Shown: positions 56,201-60,200 of the stretch, piece after piece | Layout of the letters: the number at the start of each line of letters is the position of its first letter | Numbering within the stretch: position 1 is the first letter of the stretch | From: Hoplostethus atlanticus | Taxonomy: Eukaryota; Chordata; Actinopteri; Trachichthyiformes; Trachichthyidae | DNA: 64,000 nt | NCBI GenBank assembly: GCA_034670405.1 | Contig: JAXDDX010000001.1 | Location: forward strand, 12,633,501 to 12,697,500 | Direction: 5' to 3' | The notes under the pieces: generated by a model | The model's database searches: none | The model's input: only the letters and a program-made list of their open reading frames with translations | Told to the model about the DNA's origin: nothing | Position numbers and translations under genes: made by a program

Positions 56201-56890
56201 TAGGCCTAATAAATTGAAAATTGATCTGTAAAATTACAAATAGTTAGTTCAGGTAGTTTAAAGTAGTATTGGCTCTCTAGTAGGTCCAATGAAGTGGCTT
56301 TCCATTTCCATAGAAAGAAGCCAAACATTTTGCTCTCACATCGTTAGCCATAATATATTCTCTCCGCGTATTCCAATAAATAGCTCACCATTGTTAAATC
56401 TCTCCAACTTGAAGGTCAGCATATTAATTACTTGCTGACATAAATTTGAATCCAATTAAAATTCTCAAAGGACCATTATTCATCCTACAGTAAGCCATGA
56501 CATTCTCCATCTGCCAAAATCAGTCACCAAAACTCTTTAGCTGACACCAATTTAGAATGGCTTTTTTTTTTTTTAAAACGTTGCTACTTTTCTCAAACTT
56601 TTCCCTTAAACCACCCGGATCATGACCGACTGCTGACTAGAGGGAATCACGACTCAGAGGAGGACAGTTACCTGCGCAACAGGTGCAGTCTCACCCCCGT
56701 TGGTCGAAACTGACCTTTATCATCCAAACAACACGCGCCTTTGTCTTTTAGTCCATGAGAAAATACCAACACCTGCGTTCAACGTTTATTCTCCGCAAAA
56801 TGGAAATGAATGAGAGTCCCTTACCTTGAGGAAAGCGTAAAAGACCAGGAGGGTCCTGAGTAAAACAATGAGGCGCAGCAGTCGCTTCAT
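11224..56890 (-). CDS. ptprj: PTPRJ-like receptor tyrosine phosphatase, 64 coding exons, 47 FN3 domains
   Basis: Type I membrane receptor of the R3 class that removes phosphate from tyrosines on signalling proteins at the plasma membrane. Order: signal peptide, short N-terminal segment, 47 FN3 exons, juxtamembrane region, one transmembrane helix, one PTP domain. All 64 exons join in frame (sum 14,147 nt, one nucleotide short because of exon 34), giving about 4,715 residues. The catalytic signature [15 protein letters not shown] loop and KNRYNN substrate loop are intact. [17 protein letters not shown] before the PTP domain and the tail LTIYENV are closest, from memory, to PTPRJ; PTPRH is the main alternative. 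Mammalian PTPRJ has only about eight or nine FN3 domains, so the ectodomain is greatly enlarged. Only one signal-peptide exon and one TM/PTP set exist on this strand, which argues for one gene. This span entry includes introns; the exons are listed separately. Confidence 0.85.
11536..11671 (-). CDS. ptprj: Exon 63: PTP signature loop
   Basis: [41 protein letters not shown]. It completes [10 protein letters not shown], including the phosphate-binding Arg. 136 nt. Confidence 0.93.
11894..11924. repeat. (TG)n next to the exon 62 donor
   Basis: About 15 TG units (CA on the gene strand) beginning some 11 bases into the intron after exon 62. Confidence 0.95.
11935..12095 (-). CDS. ptprj: Exon 62: PTP domain, WPD loop and catalytic cysteine
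   Basis: [43 protein letters not shown]. It carries the general-acid Asp of WPDHG and the nucleophilic Cys. The exon breaks inside the Ser after HC, as in other receptor PTP genes. The donor is GTCCGC, a weak form, with a (CA)n run close behind in the intron. Confidence 0.92.
12214..12330 (-). CDS. ptprj: Exon 61: PTP domain
   Basis: [45 protein letters not shown] is the usual family motif. 39 codons. Confidence 0.92.
12441..12575 (-). CDS. ptprj: Exon 60: PTP domain core
   Basis: [42 protein letters not shown]. Contains the conserved AAQGP and FWRM-x-WE motifs. 45 codons, phase 0-0. Confidence 0.92.
12870..12943 (-). CDS. ptprj: Exon 59: PTP domain, DDYINANY motif
   Basis: [20 protein letters not shown] then ANYIP, a standard PTP motif. 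Donor GTGCGT. Confidence 0.9.
13256..13346 (-). CDS. ptprj: Exon 58: PTP domain, substrate-recognition loop
   Basis: [20 protein letters not shown] then [10 protein letters not shown]. The KNRYNNVLP loop positions the phosphotyrosine ring. Donor GTGAGT. Confidence 0.9.
13365..13391. repeat. (CA)n in the intron before exon 58
   Basis: About 13 CA units, 19 bases upstream (gene sense) of the exon 58 acceptor. Confidence 0.95.
13512..13599 (-). CDS. ptprj: Exon 57: N-terminal helix of the PTP domain
   Basis: [20 protein letters not shown] then NCGFASEFE. The ADSNCGFA-x-E-[FY]-E phrase is the strongest pointer to PTPRJ in the R3 group. Donor GTAGAG, phase 0. Confidence 0.88.
13747..13755 (-). 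CDS. ptprj: Exon 56: 9-nt microexon
   Basis: Nine bases (AGCCAAAGT) between a TTTTTCAG acceptor and a GTGAGT donor, adding AKV-type residues between exons 55 and 57. Both neighbours are in the matching phase 2, so it can be included or skipped in frame. Human PTPRJ has a short basic segment (KPKKSK) at the same place. Confidence 0.65.
13856..13900 (-). CDS. ptprj: Exon 55: cytoplasmic juxtamembrane
   Basis: Fifteen codons: [15 protein letters not shown]. Charged linker just inside the membrane. Donor GTAAGG. Confidence 0.82.
13965..13992. repeat. (GAT)n at the exon 54 donor
   Basis: About nine ATG/GAT units directly behind the donor of the transmembrane exon, so length variation could affect splicing. 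Confidence 0.95.
13997..14081 (-). CDS. ptprj: Exon 54: transmembrane helix
   Basis: Codes for [20 protein letters not shown] then GFIIYWKR: about 24 hydrophobic residues followed by basic stop-transfer residues. It has a GTATTC donor, with a (TCA)n run starting five bases into the intron. Confidence 0.9.
14196..14308 (-). CDS. ptprj: Exon 53: juxtamembrane extracellular region, part 3
   Basis: [33 protein letters not shown], ending just before the membrane. 113 nt, phase 2 to phase 1. The donor is GTACTA. Confidence 0.8.
14692..14896 (-). CDS. ptprj: Exon 52: juxtamembrane extracellular region, part 2
   Basis: [52 protein letters not shown]. 205 nt taking phase 1 to phase 2. [13 protein letters not shown] matches the YNGPL-x-x-x-x-YR style of the R3 membrane-proximal domain. 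Confidence 0.85.
15100..15246 (-). CDS. ptprj: Exon 51: juxtamembrane extracellular region, part 1
   Basis: Forty-nine codons: [45 protein letters not shown]. The [10 protein letters not shown] phrase resembles the membrane-proximal region of R3 phosphatases. Donor GTGGGT. Confidence 0.82.
15367..15651 (-). CDS. ptprj: Exon 50: last FN3 domain, cysteine-rich
   Basis: [67 protein letters not shown]. 95 codons and several cysteines, unlike the array domains. Donor GTAGGA. Confidence 0.85.
15864..16130 (-). CDS. ptprj: Exon 49: FN3 domain
   Basis: [58 protein letters not shown]. 89 codons. Donor GTATGC. Confidence 0.87.
16237..16497 (-). CDS. ptprj: Exon 48: FN3 domain
   Basis: [59 protein letters not shown]. 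87 codons. Pairs in sequence style with exon 44 (both start FPNPPG). Confidence 0.88.
16610..16870 (-). CDS. ptprj: Exon 47: FN3 domain
   Basis: [59 protein letters not shown]. 87 codons. Confidence 0.88.
17044..17304 (-). CDS. ptprj: Exon 46: FN3 domain
   Basis: [59 protein letters not shown]. 87 codons, with an unusual pair of cysteines in the F strand region. Confidence 0.88.
17548..17814 (-). CDS. ptprj: Exon 45: FN3 domain
   Basis: [61 protein letters not shown]. 89 codons. The intron upstream holds a 33-bp minisatellite. Confidence 0.88.
17836..17983. repeat. 33-bp minisatellite in the intron before exon 45
   Basis: About four and a half copies of a 33-bp unit (agttacagccgaactacagg + agatatayagaag). 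Because 33 is a multiple of three, it gives a misleading open frame with an 11-residue repeat. Confidence 0.85.
18060..18088. repeat. Short telomere-like run
   Basis: Contains three imperfect copies of ttaggg-like sequence (agggttagggttagtgttag). Too short to indicate a former chromosome end. Confidence 0.4.
18299..18553 (-). CDS. ptprj: Exon 44: FN3 domain
   Basis: [60 protein letters not shown]. 85 codons, the shortest FN3 exon. Confidence 0.88.
18717..18977 (-). CDS. ptprj: Exon 43: FN3 domain
   Basis: [59 protein letters not shown]. 87 codons, donor GTGAGT. Confidence 0.88.
19145..19408 (-). CDS. ptprj: Exon 42: FN3 domain
   Basis: [59 protein letters not shown]. 88 codons. The donor reads GTGCGT, weaker than its neighbours. 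Confidence 0.85.
19676..19945 (-). CDS. ptprj: Exon 41: FN3 domain
   Basis: [61 protein letters not shown]. 90 codons. Confidence 0.88.
20201..20473 (-). CDS. ptprj: Exon 40: FN3 domain
   Basis: [57 protein letters not shown]. 91 codons, donor GTGAGT. Confidence 0.88.
20890..21150 (-). CDS. ptprj: Exon 39: FN3 domain
   Basis: [53 protein letters not shown]. 87 codons, acceptor TATAG, donor GTAAG. Diverged from the array. Confidence 0.88.
21361..21621 (-). CDS. ptprj: Exon 38: FN3, diverged 3' flank of the array
   Basis: [58 protein letters not shown], ending VTPFI. Related to the array exons but clearly older. Seven sequons by eye. Confidence 0.88.
21870..22155 (-). pseudogene. Dead FN3 exon, type C long form, most diverged copy
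   Basis: Outermost C copy, between exons 37 and 38, with more substitutions and small indels than the others. Perhaps nearest to the founder of this dead exon. Confidence 0.65.
22289..22549 (-). CDS. ptprj: Exon 37: FN3, type A, last array member
   Basis: [33 protein letters not shown]. The only type A exon with KTTYLN. 3' edge of the homogenised array. Confidence 0.85.
22755..23015 (-). CDS. ptprj: Exon 36: FN3, type B
   Basis: [42 protein letters not shown]. 3'-most B copy. Confidence 0.85.
23160..23379 (-). pseudogene. Dead FN3 exon, type C short form
   Basis: Short-form C copy between exons 35 and 36. Same internal deletion as 26246-26464 and 28868-29085. Confidence 0.7.
23513..23773 (-). 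CDS. ptprj: Exon 35: FN3, type A
   Basis: [33 protein letters not shown], with a silent CTA at the last Leu (as in exons 12 and 22). Confidence 0.85.
23979..24238 (-). CDS. ptprj: Exon 34: FN3, A/B chimera with 1-nt deletion
   Basis: The only 260-nt member. It starts as type A ([26 protein letters not shown]) and ends as type B (NETLGQG), then loses one C of the usual four-C run at about 24001-24003, giving GTEFHSIQ instead of GNRISLYT. Inclusion would shift the rest of the protein out of frame. Because exon phases are 1-1, skipping it restores the frame. It may be a real lesion, or a sequencing or assembly error. Confidence 0.75.
24443..24703 (-). CDS. ptprj: Exon 33: FN3, type B
   Basis: [42 protein letters not shown]. 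Confidence 0.85.
24967..25240 (-). pseudogene. Dead FN3 exon, type C long form
   Basis: Long-form copy with the [20 protein letters not shown] reading at the 3' end, shared with 27587-27860. Stops interrupt the acceptor-linked frame. Confidence 0.7.
25374..25634 (-). CDS. ptprj: Exon 32: FN3, type A
   Basis: [34 protein letters not shown] (Glu in place of Lys in the NKT sequon). Confidence 0.85.
25840..26100 (-). CDS. ptprj: Exon 31: FN3, type B
   Basis: [41 protein letters not shown] (Gly for the usual Glu), [10 protein letters not shown]. Confidence 0.85.
26246..26464 (-). pseudogene. Dead FN3 exon, type C short form
   Basis: In one reading the stretch [20 protein letters not shown] survives, but the acceptor-linked frame stops after about 11 codons and the 3' third is deleted. 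Confidence 0.7.
26598..26858 (-). CDS. ptprj: Exon 30: FN3, type A
   Basis: [39 protein letters not shown]. Its 5' two thirds match exon 34 (2,620-bp shift region), while its 3' end is type A. Confidence 0.85.
27063..27323 (-). CDS. ptprj: Exon 29: FN3, type B
   Basis: [42 protein letters not shown] (His shared only with exon 33, its 2,620-bp partner). Confidence 0.85.
27587..27860 (-). pseudogene. Dead FN3 exon, type C long form
   Basis: Near-identical to the copy at 24967-25240 (2,620-bp shift). FN3-like [11 protein letters not shown] start followed by a stop, then out-of-frame FN3 sequence. Confidence 0.7.
27994..28254 (-). CDS. ptprj: Exon 28: FN3, type A
   Basis: [12 protein letters not shown] (Thr for Ser), [27 protein letters not shown] (Asp for Glu). 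Corresponds to exon 32, 2,620 bp away. Confidence 0.85.
28460..28720 (-). CDS. ptprj: Exon 27: FN3, type B
   Basis: [42 protein letters not shown]. Corresponds to exon 31, 2,620 bp away. Confidence 0.85.
28868..29085 (-). pseudogene. Dead FN3 exon, type C short form
   Basis: Same start as the long form but the 3' third is deleted (junction at the TAVLEMAA region near 28870). Aligns with the copy at 26246-26464 (2,621-bp shift). Confidence 0.7.
29219..29479 (-). CDS. ptprj: Exon 26: FN3, type A, one sequon lost
   Basis: [39 protein letters not shown]. The usual RANGS is RAYWS, so the central glycosylation site is gone. Unique in the array. Confidence 0.85.
29684..29944 (-). CDS. ptprj: Exon 25: FN3, type B
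   Basis: [42 protein letters not shown]. Joins the D block to the A-C-B part of the array. Confidence 0.85.
30270..30527 (-). CDS. ptprj: Exon 24: FN3, type D, 3'-most D copy
   Basis: Eighty-six codons: [46 protein letters not shown]. Same protein reading as exons 9 and 18. Confidence 0.85.
30540..30579 (-). pseudogene. FN3 exon-start remnant upstream of exon 24
   Basis: About 35 bp matching an acceptor and the first codons of an A/B' exon (SEVVRNLTS reading) fused to the type D intron. Same junction recurs at 33960-33999 and 38767-38806. It marks the recombination scar that created the D block. Confidence 0.55.
30781..31041 (-). CDS. ptprj: Exon 23: FN3, type B
   Basis: [42 protein letters not shown] (Phe where others have Ile), GNRISLYT. 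Confidence 0.85.
31300..31578 (-). pseudogene. Dead FN3 exon, type C long form
   Basis: Copy of the C dead exon. It shares with the copy at 36570-36851 the variant [20 protein letters not shown] reading, and so belongs to the same duplicated block. Stops and frame breaks as in the other copies. Confidence 0.7.
31712..31972 (-). CDS. ptprj: Exon 22: FN3, type A
   Basis: [26 protein letters not shown] (RDNGS in place of RANGS), [13 protein letters not shown]. Block partner of exon 12 (5,273-bp shift). Confidence 0.85.
32177..32437 (-). CDS. ptprj: Exon 21: FN3, type B'
   Basis: As exon 20 but ends GNRIPLYT. 462 bp spacing. Confidence 0.85.
32639..32899 (-). CDS. ptprj: Exon 20: FN3, type B'
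   Basis: [32 protein letters not shown]. 465 bp from exon 19. Confidence 0.85.
33104..33364 (-). CDS. ptprj: Exon 19: FN3, type B
   Basis: [40 protein letters not shown]. Aligns with exons 10 and 25 in the shared block. Confidence 0.85.
33690..33947 (-). CDS. ptprj: Exon 18: FN3, type D
   Basis: Eighty-six codons, same protein reading as exons 9 and 24. The intron upstream holds a short FN3 acceptor remnant (33960-33999). Confidence 0.85.
34201..34461 (-). CDS. ptprj: Exon 17: FN3, type B'
   Basis: Repeats exon 15 at 927 bp but ends ISLYT, so it differs at the Pro/Ser site. Its 3' flank leads into the type D block. Confidence 0.85.
34663..34923 (-). CDS. ptprj: Exon 16: FN3, type B'
   Basis: Repeats exon 14 at a distance of 927 bp, down to the ISLYT ending and the flanking intron. 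Confidence 0.85.
35128..35388 (-). CDS. ptprj: Exon 15: FN3, type B'
   Basis: Same as exon 14 except a GNRIPLYT end. 462 bp downstream of it. Confidence 0.85.
35590..35850 (-). CDS. ptprj: Exon 14: FN3, type B'
   Basis: [41 protein letters not shown]. First of four consecutive B' exons (14-17). Confidence 0.85.
36055..36315 (-). CDS. ptprj: Exon 13: FN3, type B
   Basis: [32 protein letters not shown], ending GNRIPLYT (proline where most have serine). Block partner of exon 23 (5,274-bp shift). Confidence 0.85.
36570..36851 (-). pseudogene. Dead FN3 exon, type C long form
   Basis: Begins at the acceptor edge with [11 protein letters not shown] then a stop, continues out of frame through [13 protein letters not shown]-like and [16 protein letters not shown]-like sequence, and has no usable donor. 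The FN3 skeleton is recognisable but split by stops and frameshifts. Confidence 0.7.
36985..37245 (-). CDS. ptprj: Exon 12: FN3, type A
   Basis: [46 protein letters not shown]. The QNTNTTYMN centre is shared only with exons 22, 30 and 34. Followed by a long-form type C dead exon. Confidence 0.85.
37446..37706 (-). CDS. ptprj: Exon 11: FN3, type B'
   Basis: [45 protein letters not shown]. 465 bp from exon 10, the usual spacing in the compact B' part of the array. Confidence 0.85.
37911..38171 (-). CDS. ptprj: Exon 10: FN3, type B
   Basis: [49 protein letters not shown]. Five sequons. First exon of the B-D block shared with exons 19 and 25. Confidence 0.85.
38497..38754 (-). CDS. ptprj: Exon 9: FN3, type D
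   Basis: Eighty-six codons. The protein and the following intron reading are the same as exons 18 and 24, indicating recent block duplication (4,807 and 8,227 bp shifts). Confidence 0.85.
39008..39268 (-). CDS. ptprj: Exon 8: FN3, type B'
   Basis: [45 protein letters not shown]. Six sequons. Its flanks match exons 17 and 23 in the D-containing block. Confidence 0.85.
39470..39730 (-). CDS. ptprj: Exon 7: FN3, type B with hybrid centre
   Basis: Starts like B ([20 protein letters not shown]) but carries [14 protein letters not shown] in the centre, a mix of B (RANGS) and B' (NVNTT). Ends [14 protein letters not shown]. Six sequons. Confidence 0.85.
40056..40313 (-). CDS. ptprj: Exon 6: FN3, type D
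   Basis: FN3 of 86 codons: [64 protein letters not shown]. Four sequons. It is the only D copy with a T instead of C at the ALNV codon context and an ACG instead of ACA in the TTTTY run, so it is the most diverged D copy and lies outermost. Confidence 0.85.
40331..40346 (-). pseudogene. Dead FN3 exon (type C), remainder 3' of the L2 insertion
   Basis: Sixteen bases matching the middle of the type C dead exon, ending in the ttca target duplication. It abuts the exon 6 acceptor intron directly, so the rest of the dead exon was lost by a separate deletion. Confidence 0.6.
40347..43046 (-). mobile_element. L2-clade LINE, internally deleted and frame-broken
   Basis: A non-LTR retrotransposon of about 2.7 kb on the minus strand. 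The 5' part (about 42985-41977) encodes an apurinic endonuclease with [21 protein letters not shown] and LSDHYF motifs, split over three frames. After the linker (about 41977-41740) the sequence jumps to the second half of reverse transcriptase (41701-40763) with [17 protein letters not shown] and the catalytic YADDTQL near 41515. The N-terminal RT palm and finger region is missing, so the copy cannot move. The 3' UTR ends in the teleost L2 tail (gcatttggcagacgctttta on the plus strand) and a short ATTAC tandem tail, without poly(A). A 4-bp target duplication (ttca) flanks it at 40343-40346 and 43047-43050. Confidence 0.85.
40763..41701 (-). CDS. L2 LINE reverse transcriptase, C-terminal part
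   Basis: Open frame of 312 codons inside the LINE, starting after the deletion junction. It begins [20 protein letters not shown], then carries RT motifs GVPQGS and [21 protein letters not shown] and the thumb/connection sequence ending APQWWN. This is the conserved C-terminal RT region of L2/CR1-group elements. The first ATG is internal to the original protein, so this is a fragment of a dead transposon gene and not a host gene. Confidence 0.85.
   Translation of the reverse strand: MHQPHLTGRSYQVTLRGSVSEPRRLTIGVPQGSVLGPLLFSLYTTSLGSVIHSHDLSYHCYADDTQLILSFPPSNTQVEAHIAACLADISEWMSMHHLKLNLDKTELVFLPGKGCPPRDLAITINNAVVTSTWTARNLGVTLDDQLLFSANITSVTRSCRFLLYNIRRIRPFLTDETAQVLIQALVISRLDYCNSLLAGAPASAIRPLELVQKAAAHLVFNRPKFSHTTTLLCSLHWLPVAARIQFKTLVLAYRAVKGTAPSYLQAMIKPYTPARPLCSAASRRRVAPSLRGPCGRSTQSQLFSVLAPQWWN
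43047..43105 (-). pseudogene. Dead FN3 exon (type C), 5' part, cut by the L2 LINE
   Basis: First about 59 bp of the type C dead exon (acceptor side, [11 protein letters not shown] then a stop). The rest lies at 40331-40346 beyond the LINE. Intact neighbouring C copies read straight through this point, which identifies the empty site. Confidence 0.75.
43239..43499 (-). CDS. ptprj: Exon 5: FN3, type A, first array member
   Basis: FN3 of 87 codons: [47 protein letters not shown]. Five N-glycosylation sequons. It differs from other type A copies in SVSLSW (others SVLLSW) and SNKAE (others SKKAE). The L2 insertion lies in the intron that follows. Confidence 0.85.
43707..43841 (-). pseudogene. Truncated FN3 exon remnant with internal deletion
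   Basis: The lower part (43707-43760) matches the 3' end of a B-type array exon with its donor. At about 43760 it breaks into unrelated sequence. At about 43818-43841 a run matching the first codons (KPEVAR) and acceptor side of an FN3 exon reappears. The middle of the exon is missing and the remaining frame meets stops, so this is a dead exon. Confidence 0.7.
43984..44244 (-). CDS. ptprj: Exon 4: FN3 domain, diverged 5' flank of the array
   Basis: FN3 of 87 codons: [43 protein letters not shown]. Clearly a relative of the array exons but diverged (for example [15 protein letters not shown] in the C'-E region and a [14 protein letters not shown] end). It marks the 5' boundary of the homogenised array. 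Confidence 0.85.
44269..44306. repeat. (GA)n upstream of exon 4
   Basis: Nineteen GA units (CT on the gene strand) about 25 bases before the exon 4 acceptor. It lengthens the polypyrimidine tract. Confidence 0.95.
44546..44731 (-). CDS. ptprj: Exon 3: N-terminal extracellular segment, FN3-like
   Basis: Sixty-two codons beginning [10 protein letters not shown] and ending CCKEITT. It contains NFT, NRT and NQS glycosylation sequons and the phrase [19 protein letters not shown], which resembles the E-F strands of an FN3 fold. It looks like a shortened or degenerate FN3 domain with four cysteines. Acceptor CTTAG, donor GTAAG, phase 1 at both ends. Confidence 0.65.
44924..44945 (-). CDS. ptprj: Exon 2: 22-nt linker exon
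   Basis: A very short exon coding for NSQAECD and the first base of a glycine codon. It has a TTATAG acceptor and a GTAAGT donor, and it converts phase 0 to phase 1, the phase used by every FN3 exon that follows. Its small size makes it easy for gene finders to miss. Confidence 0.65.
46046..46075. repeat. (AATAG)n pentanucleotide repeat
   Basis: Six perfect five-base units in intron 1. Confidence 0.95.
48223..48253. repeat. (GT)n microsatellite
   Basis: About 15 perfect units in intron 1. Confidence 0.95.
51206..51248. repeat. (CA)n microsatellite
   Basis: About 21 units, preceded by a short CG-rich run (cgaacgcgcgc) that could adopt alternating purine-pyrimidine structure. Confidence 0.95.
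53221..53281. repeat. (GA)n microsatellite
   Basis: About 30 units with one interruption (gcga). Confidence 0.95.
56825..56890 (-). CDS. ptprj: Exon 1: start codon and signal peptide
   Basis: Codes for [20 protein letters not shown] followed by LK: basic n-region, then a hydrophobic core, a typical secretory signal. The start is the first ATG of the frame, and the exon ends in phase 0 at an AAG/GTAAGG donor. It is separated from exon 2 by an intron of about 11.9 kb. The flanking sequence upstream is locally GC-richer. Confidence 0.75.
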
Positions 56891-57200
56891 GATGCCGTGC
56901 GGTTGGGGAAAACACTCAAGCGCGGTTTTGCTCCCCGGCGAGCGCTCTCATCTCCAAACTTTGTCCTCACTTGAAAAAGAAAATATCCTTGACTTTATTT
57001 CTCACTCTGATGCGCTTCGTCAAGTGCTGTGCAAATAGCCGATACATCGGGAGACTTAGAGCAAAGAGGGGGAAACTTTTCTGTCTCTTGCGATGGGGTG
57101 GAGCGGTGGTCAGGCGCGTCACGTTGGGAAGTTTGTCAGTCCTCGACATGCCTGTACATGGGTTACGTCAAAACTATGCCACTCCTCTCATCACCGCTCC
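56891..57200 (-). promoter_or_regulatory. ptprj: Probable 5' UTR and promoter region
   Basis: Sequence just upstream of the start codon is GC-richer than its surroundings, with several CpG steps (gcgcggttttgctccccggc and cgcgtcacg). No clear TATA box in gene sense. Assigned by position only. Confidence 0.35.
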
Positions 57201-60200
57201 GCTTTAATAATATCACCAGCGATATGTCACAGCCTCTACAAGAGACAGCCATAAACGTGGATGAGGAGGAAGCTAAGAAATGTGAAAGCCATCCCACATT
57301 CTTGCCATAACTTGGCTAAGCAGGGTGAAGGAATGTCTCCATGGGGTCCCTTCAGCAATACCACACAGAGCCAAGGCAAATGTTTTTAGGAAACTTCCTT
57401 AGCCTAGTTTTACCGTTACAAATTGATTTCCATGATTTCAGATGAGGGGGGGTAAAACATTTTCTACAACACCAGTGAAGGGTGGAGAAAGTTGGTGTTG
57501 ATAACGGCATCATTTAAGTGGTAATAATGTAATACTTTGTTGATCCATGGCCAGAGGTCAGAGAACGGGGTCGGCTACAGAGCCTACAGTGTCTTGGGAC
57601 ACTTCAGCAGGGTGGGATGCTTGTCAACGGGGGGGGGGGGCTTGAGCCCAGGTGGTCAAGGTTGAAGGGCAATCTCTGTAATCAGTACGCCACCCTGCTG
57701 TGCCCCACCTTCCATCACCCTCCACCTCCCTTAATCAAAGGATTAAAGTCAGAATGAAAATCAAAGTGAAACATGTCGCAAACATGTCAGGAATTACCAG
57801 GAATTACCCCTTGGGCCAATCAGTAACAAGAATGAATCATCCCTCCATGTTTCATCAAAATTAGACTGGTGGTGCCTGGGATATCACATTTCAGTTACAT
57901 TTTTTTGACCTGACCTCATTTGGCCAATCAGTGTATTTTTAAAACAATGGATGACAGTGTGAAGATATGATGTGAAAGAAAAATCCATACCAGTCCATCC
58001 ATACCATCACTTGTTTAGCTTACCTGAGCTACTTCTCGTAATGTTACGCACCAGGAAGACCAACAATCTCCAATTTCCCCGAAGTGATTGGTTCTTGTGG
58101 CGTGGCCGTTCTGCTCCTCTGCATAGTATTTCCCTTTTTCGATGCTTCTCATCGCGTCACAGGCCTGGTTGGCATCACCACCTATCCCATCATGCCGTGC
58201 ACAGTTAATCTGCTTCTCATAGACAATGAATGGAGGCGTGTTTGCCTCATGAGTTCCCCACCCCGGATTGTATTATATTTCTGAGTTGTAAATTAATTCT
58301 AAAAAAAATCGAATCCCTATTCAATAAGTATGTAATCAAATACCGCCCCACCCACTGTCCTGCACTCCTACCTCACCCATTATTCTGTTTCGGTACCTCC
58401 TCTTCCTCACCCCTGTTTCACCCCCCCCTACGTCACCCCTACTTTACCTGCTATCCTTGACGGAGAACATCTGGTAGATTAGTCTCCAGACTATGTGAGT
58501 CTACATTTCTTCTTATGAATACACTTAAAGAATGAGTCAAAGGGCTATTTTAAGCGACACTTATTCCTGCTTGTTCCAGTTTGTCTCAGGTAACACAACA
58601 GTTGCTGTATCATATTTTTGAGCATGTTGTATTTGTTTGCAGTTTTGTAGATTCCAACCAAACCCACCTTCAAAACCAGAGTAGTGTGAAATAAAAGTAT
58701 CAAATATTTATAAATATACACTTGAGGATTTTAGTCTAGACACATTAGGGGCCCTGAAAGTGTGATAAAGCATAATAGTGGTTCATGCACATATGGACGA
58801 TGAGACAAGATCATGAAAGATGTTTGGGGGAAAAGAGAAAGAAAGAAAATGCACCTCACTCAGAACTCATGCGATAACAGCCAGGGATGTCTCGACTCGT
58901 CTAGCTGTGAGTTAGTATGCTGTATTCATGCAACATTAACACTTCCTACTAGCGGCAATACAGTATTAAACAAATGTGTGTGTTGACTGAATGGTATGCT
59001 GGATGTCGAAGCTGGCCGCCACTCAGTGACAGACTGTCCCATAATGGCTGTTATGAAAGGCCTGCTGATGATGGCGGATGGAGATTGAGATGATCTGAAG
59101 AGCTCCTTCAACTGGTCACTGTGACCCACCATTCCCAAGGAAATGTTGCGTAATCCTACGGGGGATTATCGCCGCACGTCCGTCTTTTTCTGCAGGTCTG
59201 CTTCTGTGCAGTGCAGTGGTTGCTGTATTTTTTGTTTGTCTTTTTTCTGTCTTACTCCTGCCATTGCTCCGCCTTCCTGTATCAAGGGATCAAGAGTCAA
59301 GCGATTTCATGTGTGTGTGTGATGCTAATAGTATTTAAGCAGATGGACCCAAAAGGAATTTTATGTTATCTGCTTGAATTACTATGCATGTTGGACTGCT
59401 GTTGATGGATGCTTAAACAAAGACGCACTCAAAATGTATACATTCCCAGCTTTAAGATTTATGGTCTGAAATGCAGGCCATCATGATTTTGAAGAAGTCT
59501 AAACTGTAATTGTGATATCTGCTGATATTATTGGGTGATTCTCAGCAGGGTTTAGAAAGTATAAACATTCACGCTAGATAACATTGTCTCAGCACAACGA
59601 TAACAACTACCTAACAATTACCCTTTGACAAACTGGATTTATAAACATGCAGCAACATAAATCATCTGAATCTTAGACCTTAACATCCTTGACATCCTGA
59701 GTCTCGTCCTTTAAATGGCTTTGCTCTCGGCCTTTATTTTGTTACCGTGAGCAGATGCAGCGCGCAGCATTTGTTTGGCTCCACAAAAATGTGACACTAC
59801 AACAAGGTGAATGAGTACAATACACCGACCTGTGATCAAGTAAGTGCCTCACTACCTCAGATTCAATACGACACAGTTAATAATGTCGTCTTCAGGGCTG
59901 CACATGTAACTGCCTCATCAGTGACCCCTCTCTCCCCCTCGCTGTCACTAACTAAACACACTGCCCCTGACTCATCCTTCTACAGAGGCCTTACAGATGC
60001 ATGGATAAGAGTCCATGTGATTTTGGGGGAATGCAGGAAGCTACTGACAATCGACACTTCAGTTATATACTGAACTAGAGTCATTTGAACAAAGCAACAC
60101 AAATATATAGTAAATTTACTCTTTTTTTGTGTGATTTGTGACAATGACCTTGAGCAGGAGACAGAGATATAGTAATCAACGAGAGCAAAGATCAGATTAC

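Larger units (their letters stand above)
44946..56824 (-). other. ptprj: Intron 1, about 11.9 kb
   Basis: No recognisable exon or gene inside on either strand. It holds an (AATAG)n pentanucleotide (46046-46075), a (GT)n (48223-48253), a (CA)n (51206-51248), a (GA)n (53221-53281) and shorter (CT)n and (CA)n runs near 55925-56060. Open frames within it are short and many consist of these repeats. Confidence 0.7.

Noticed and set aside
11224-56890. Several tandem receptor genes instead of one
   Set aside because: Only one signal-peptide exon, one transmembrane exon and one PTP domain occur, and all exons keep compatible phases.
56971-57310. Overlapping plus-strand frames upstream of exon 1 as a divergent gene
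   Set aside because: Short, overlapping in two frames, no recognisable motif. Promoter-proximal GC content explains the open frames.
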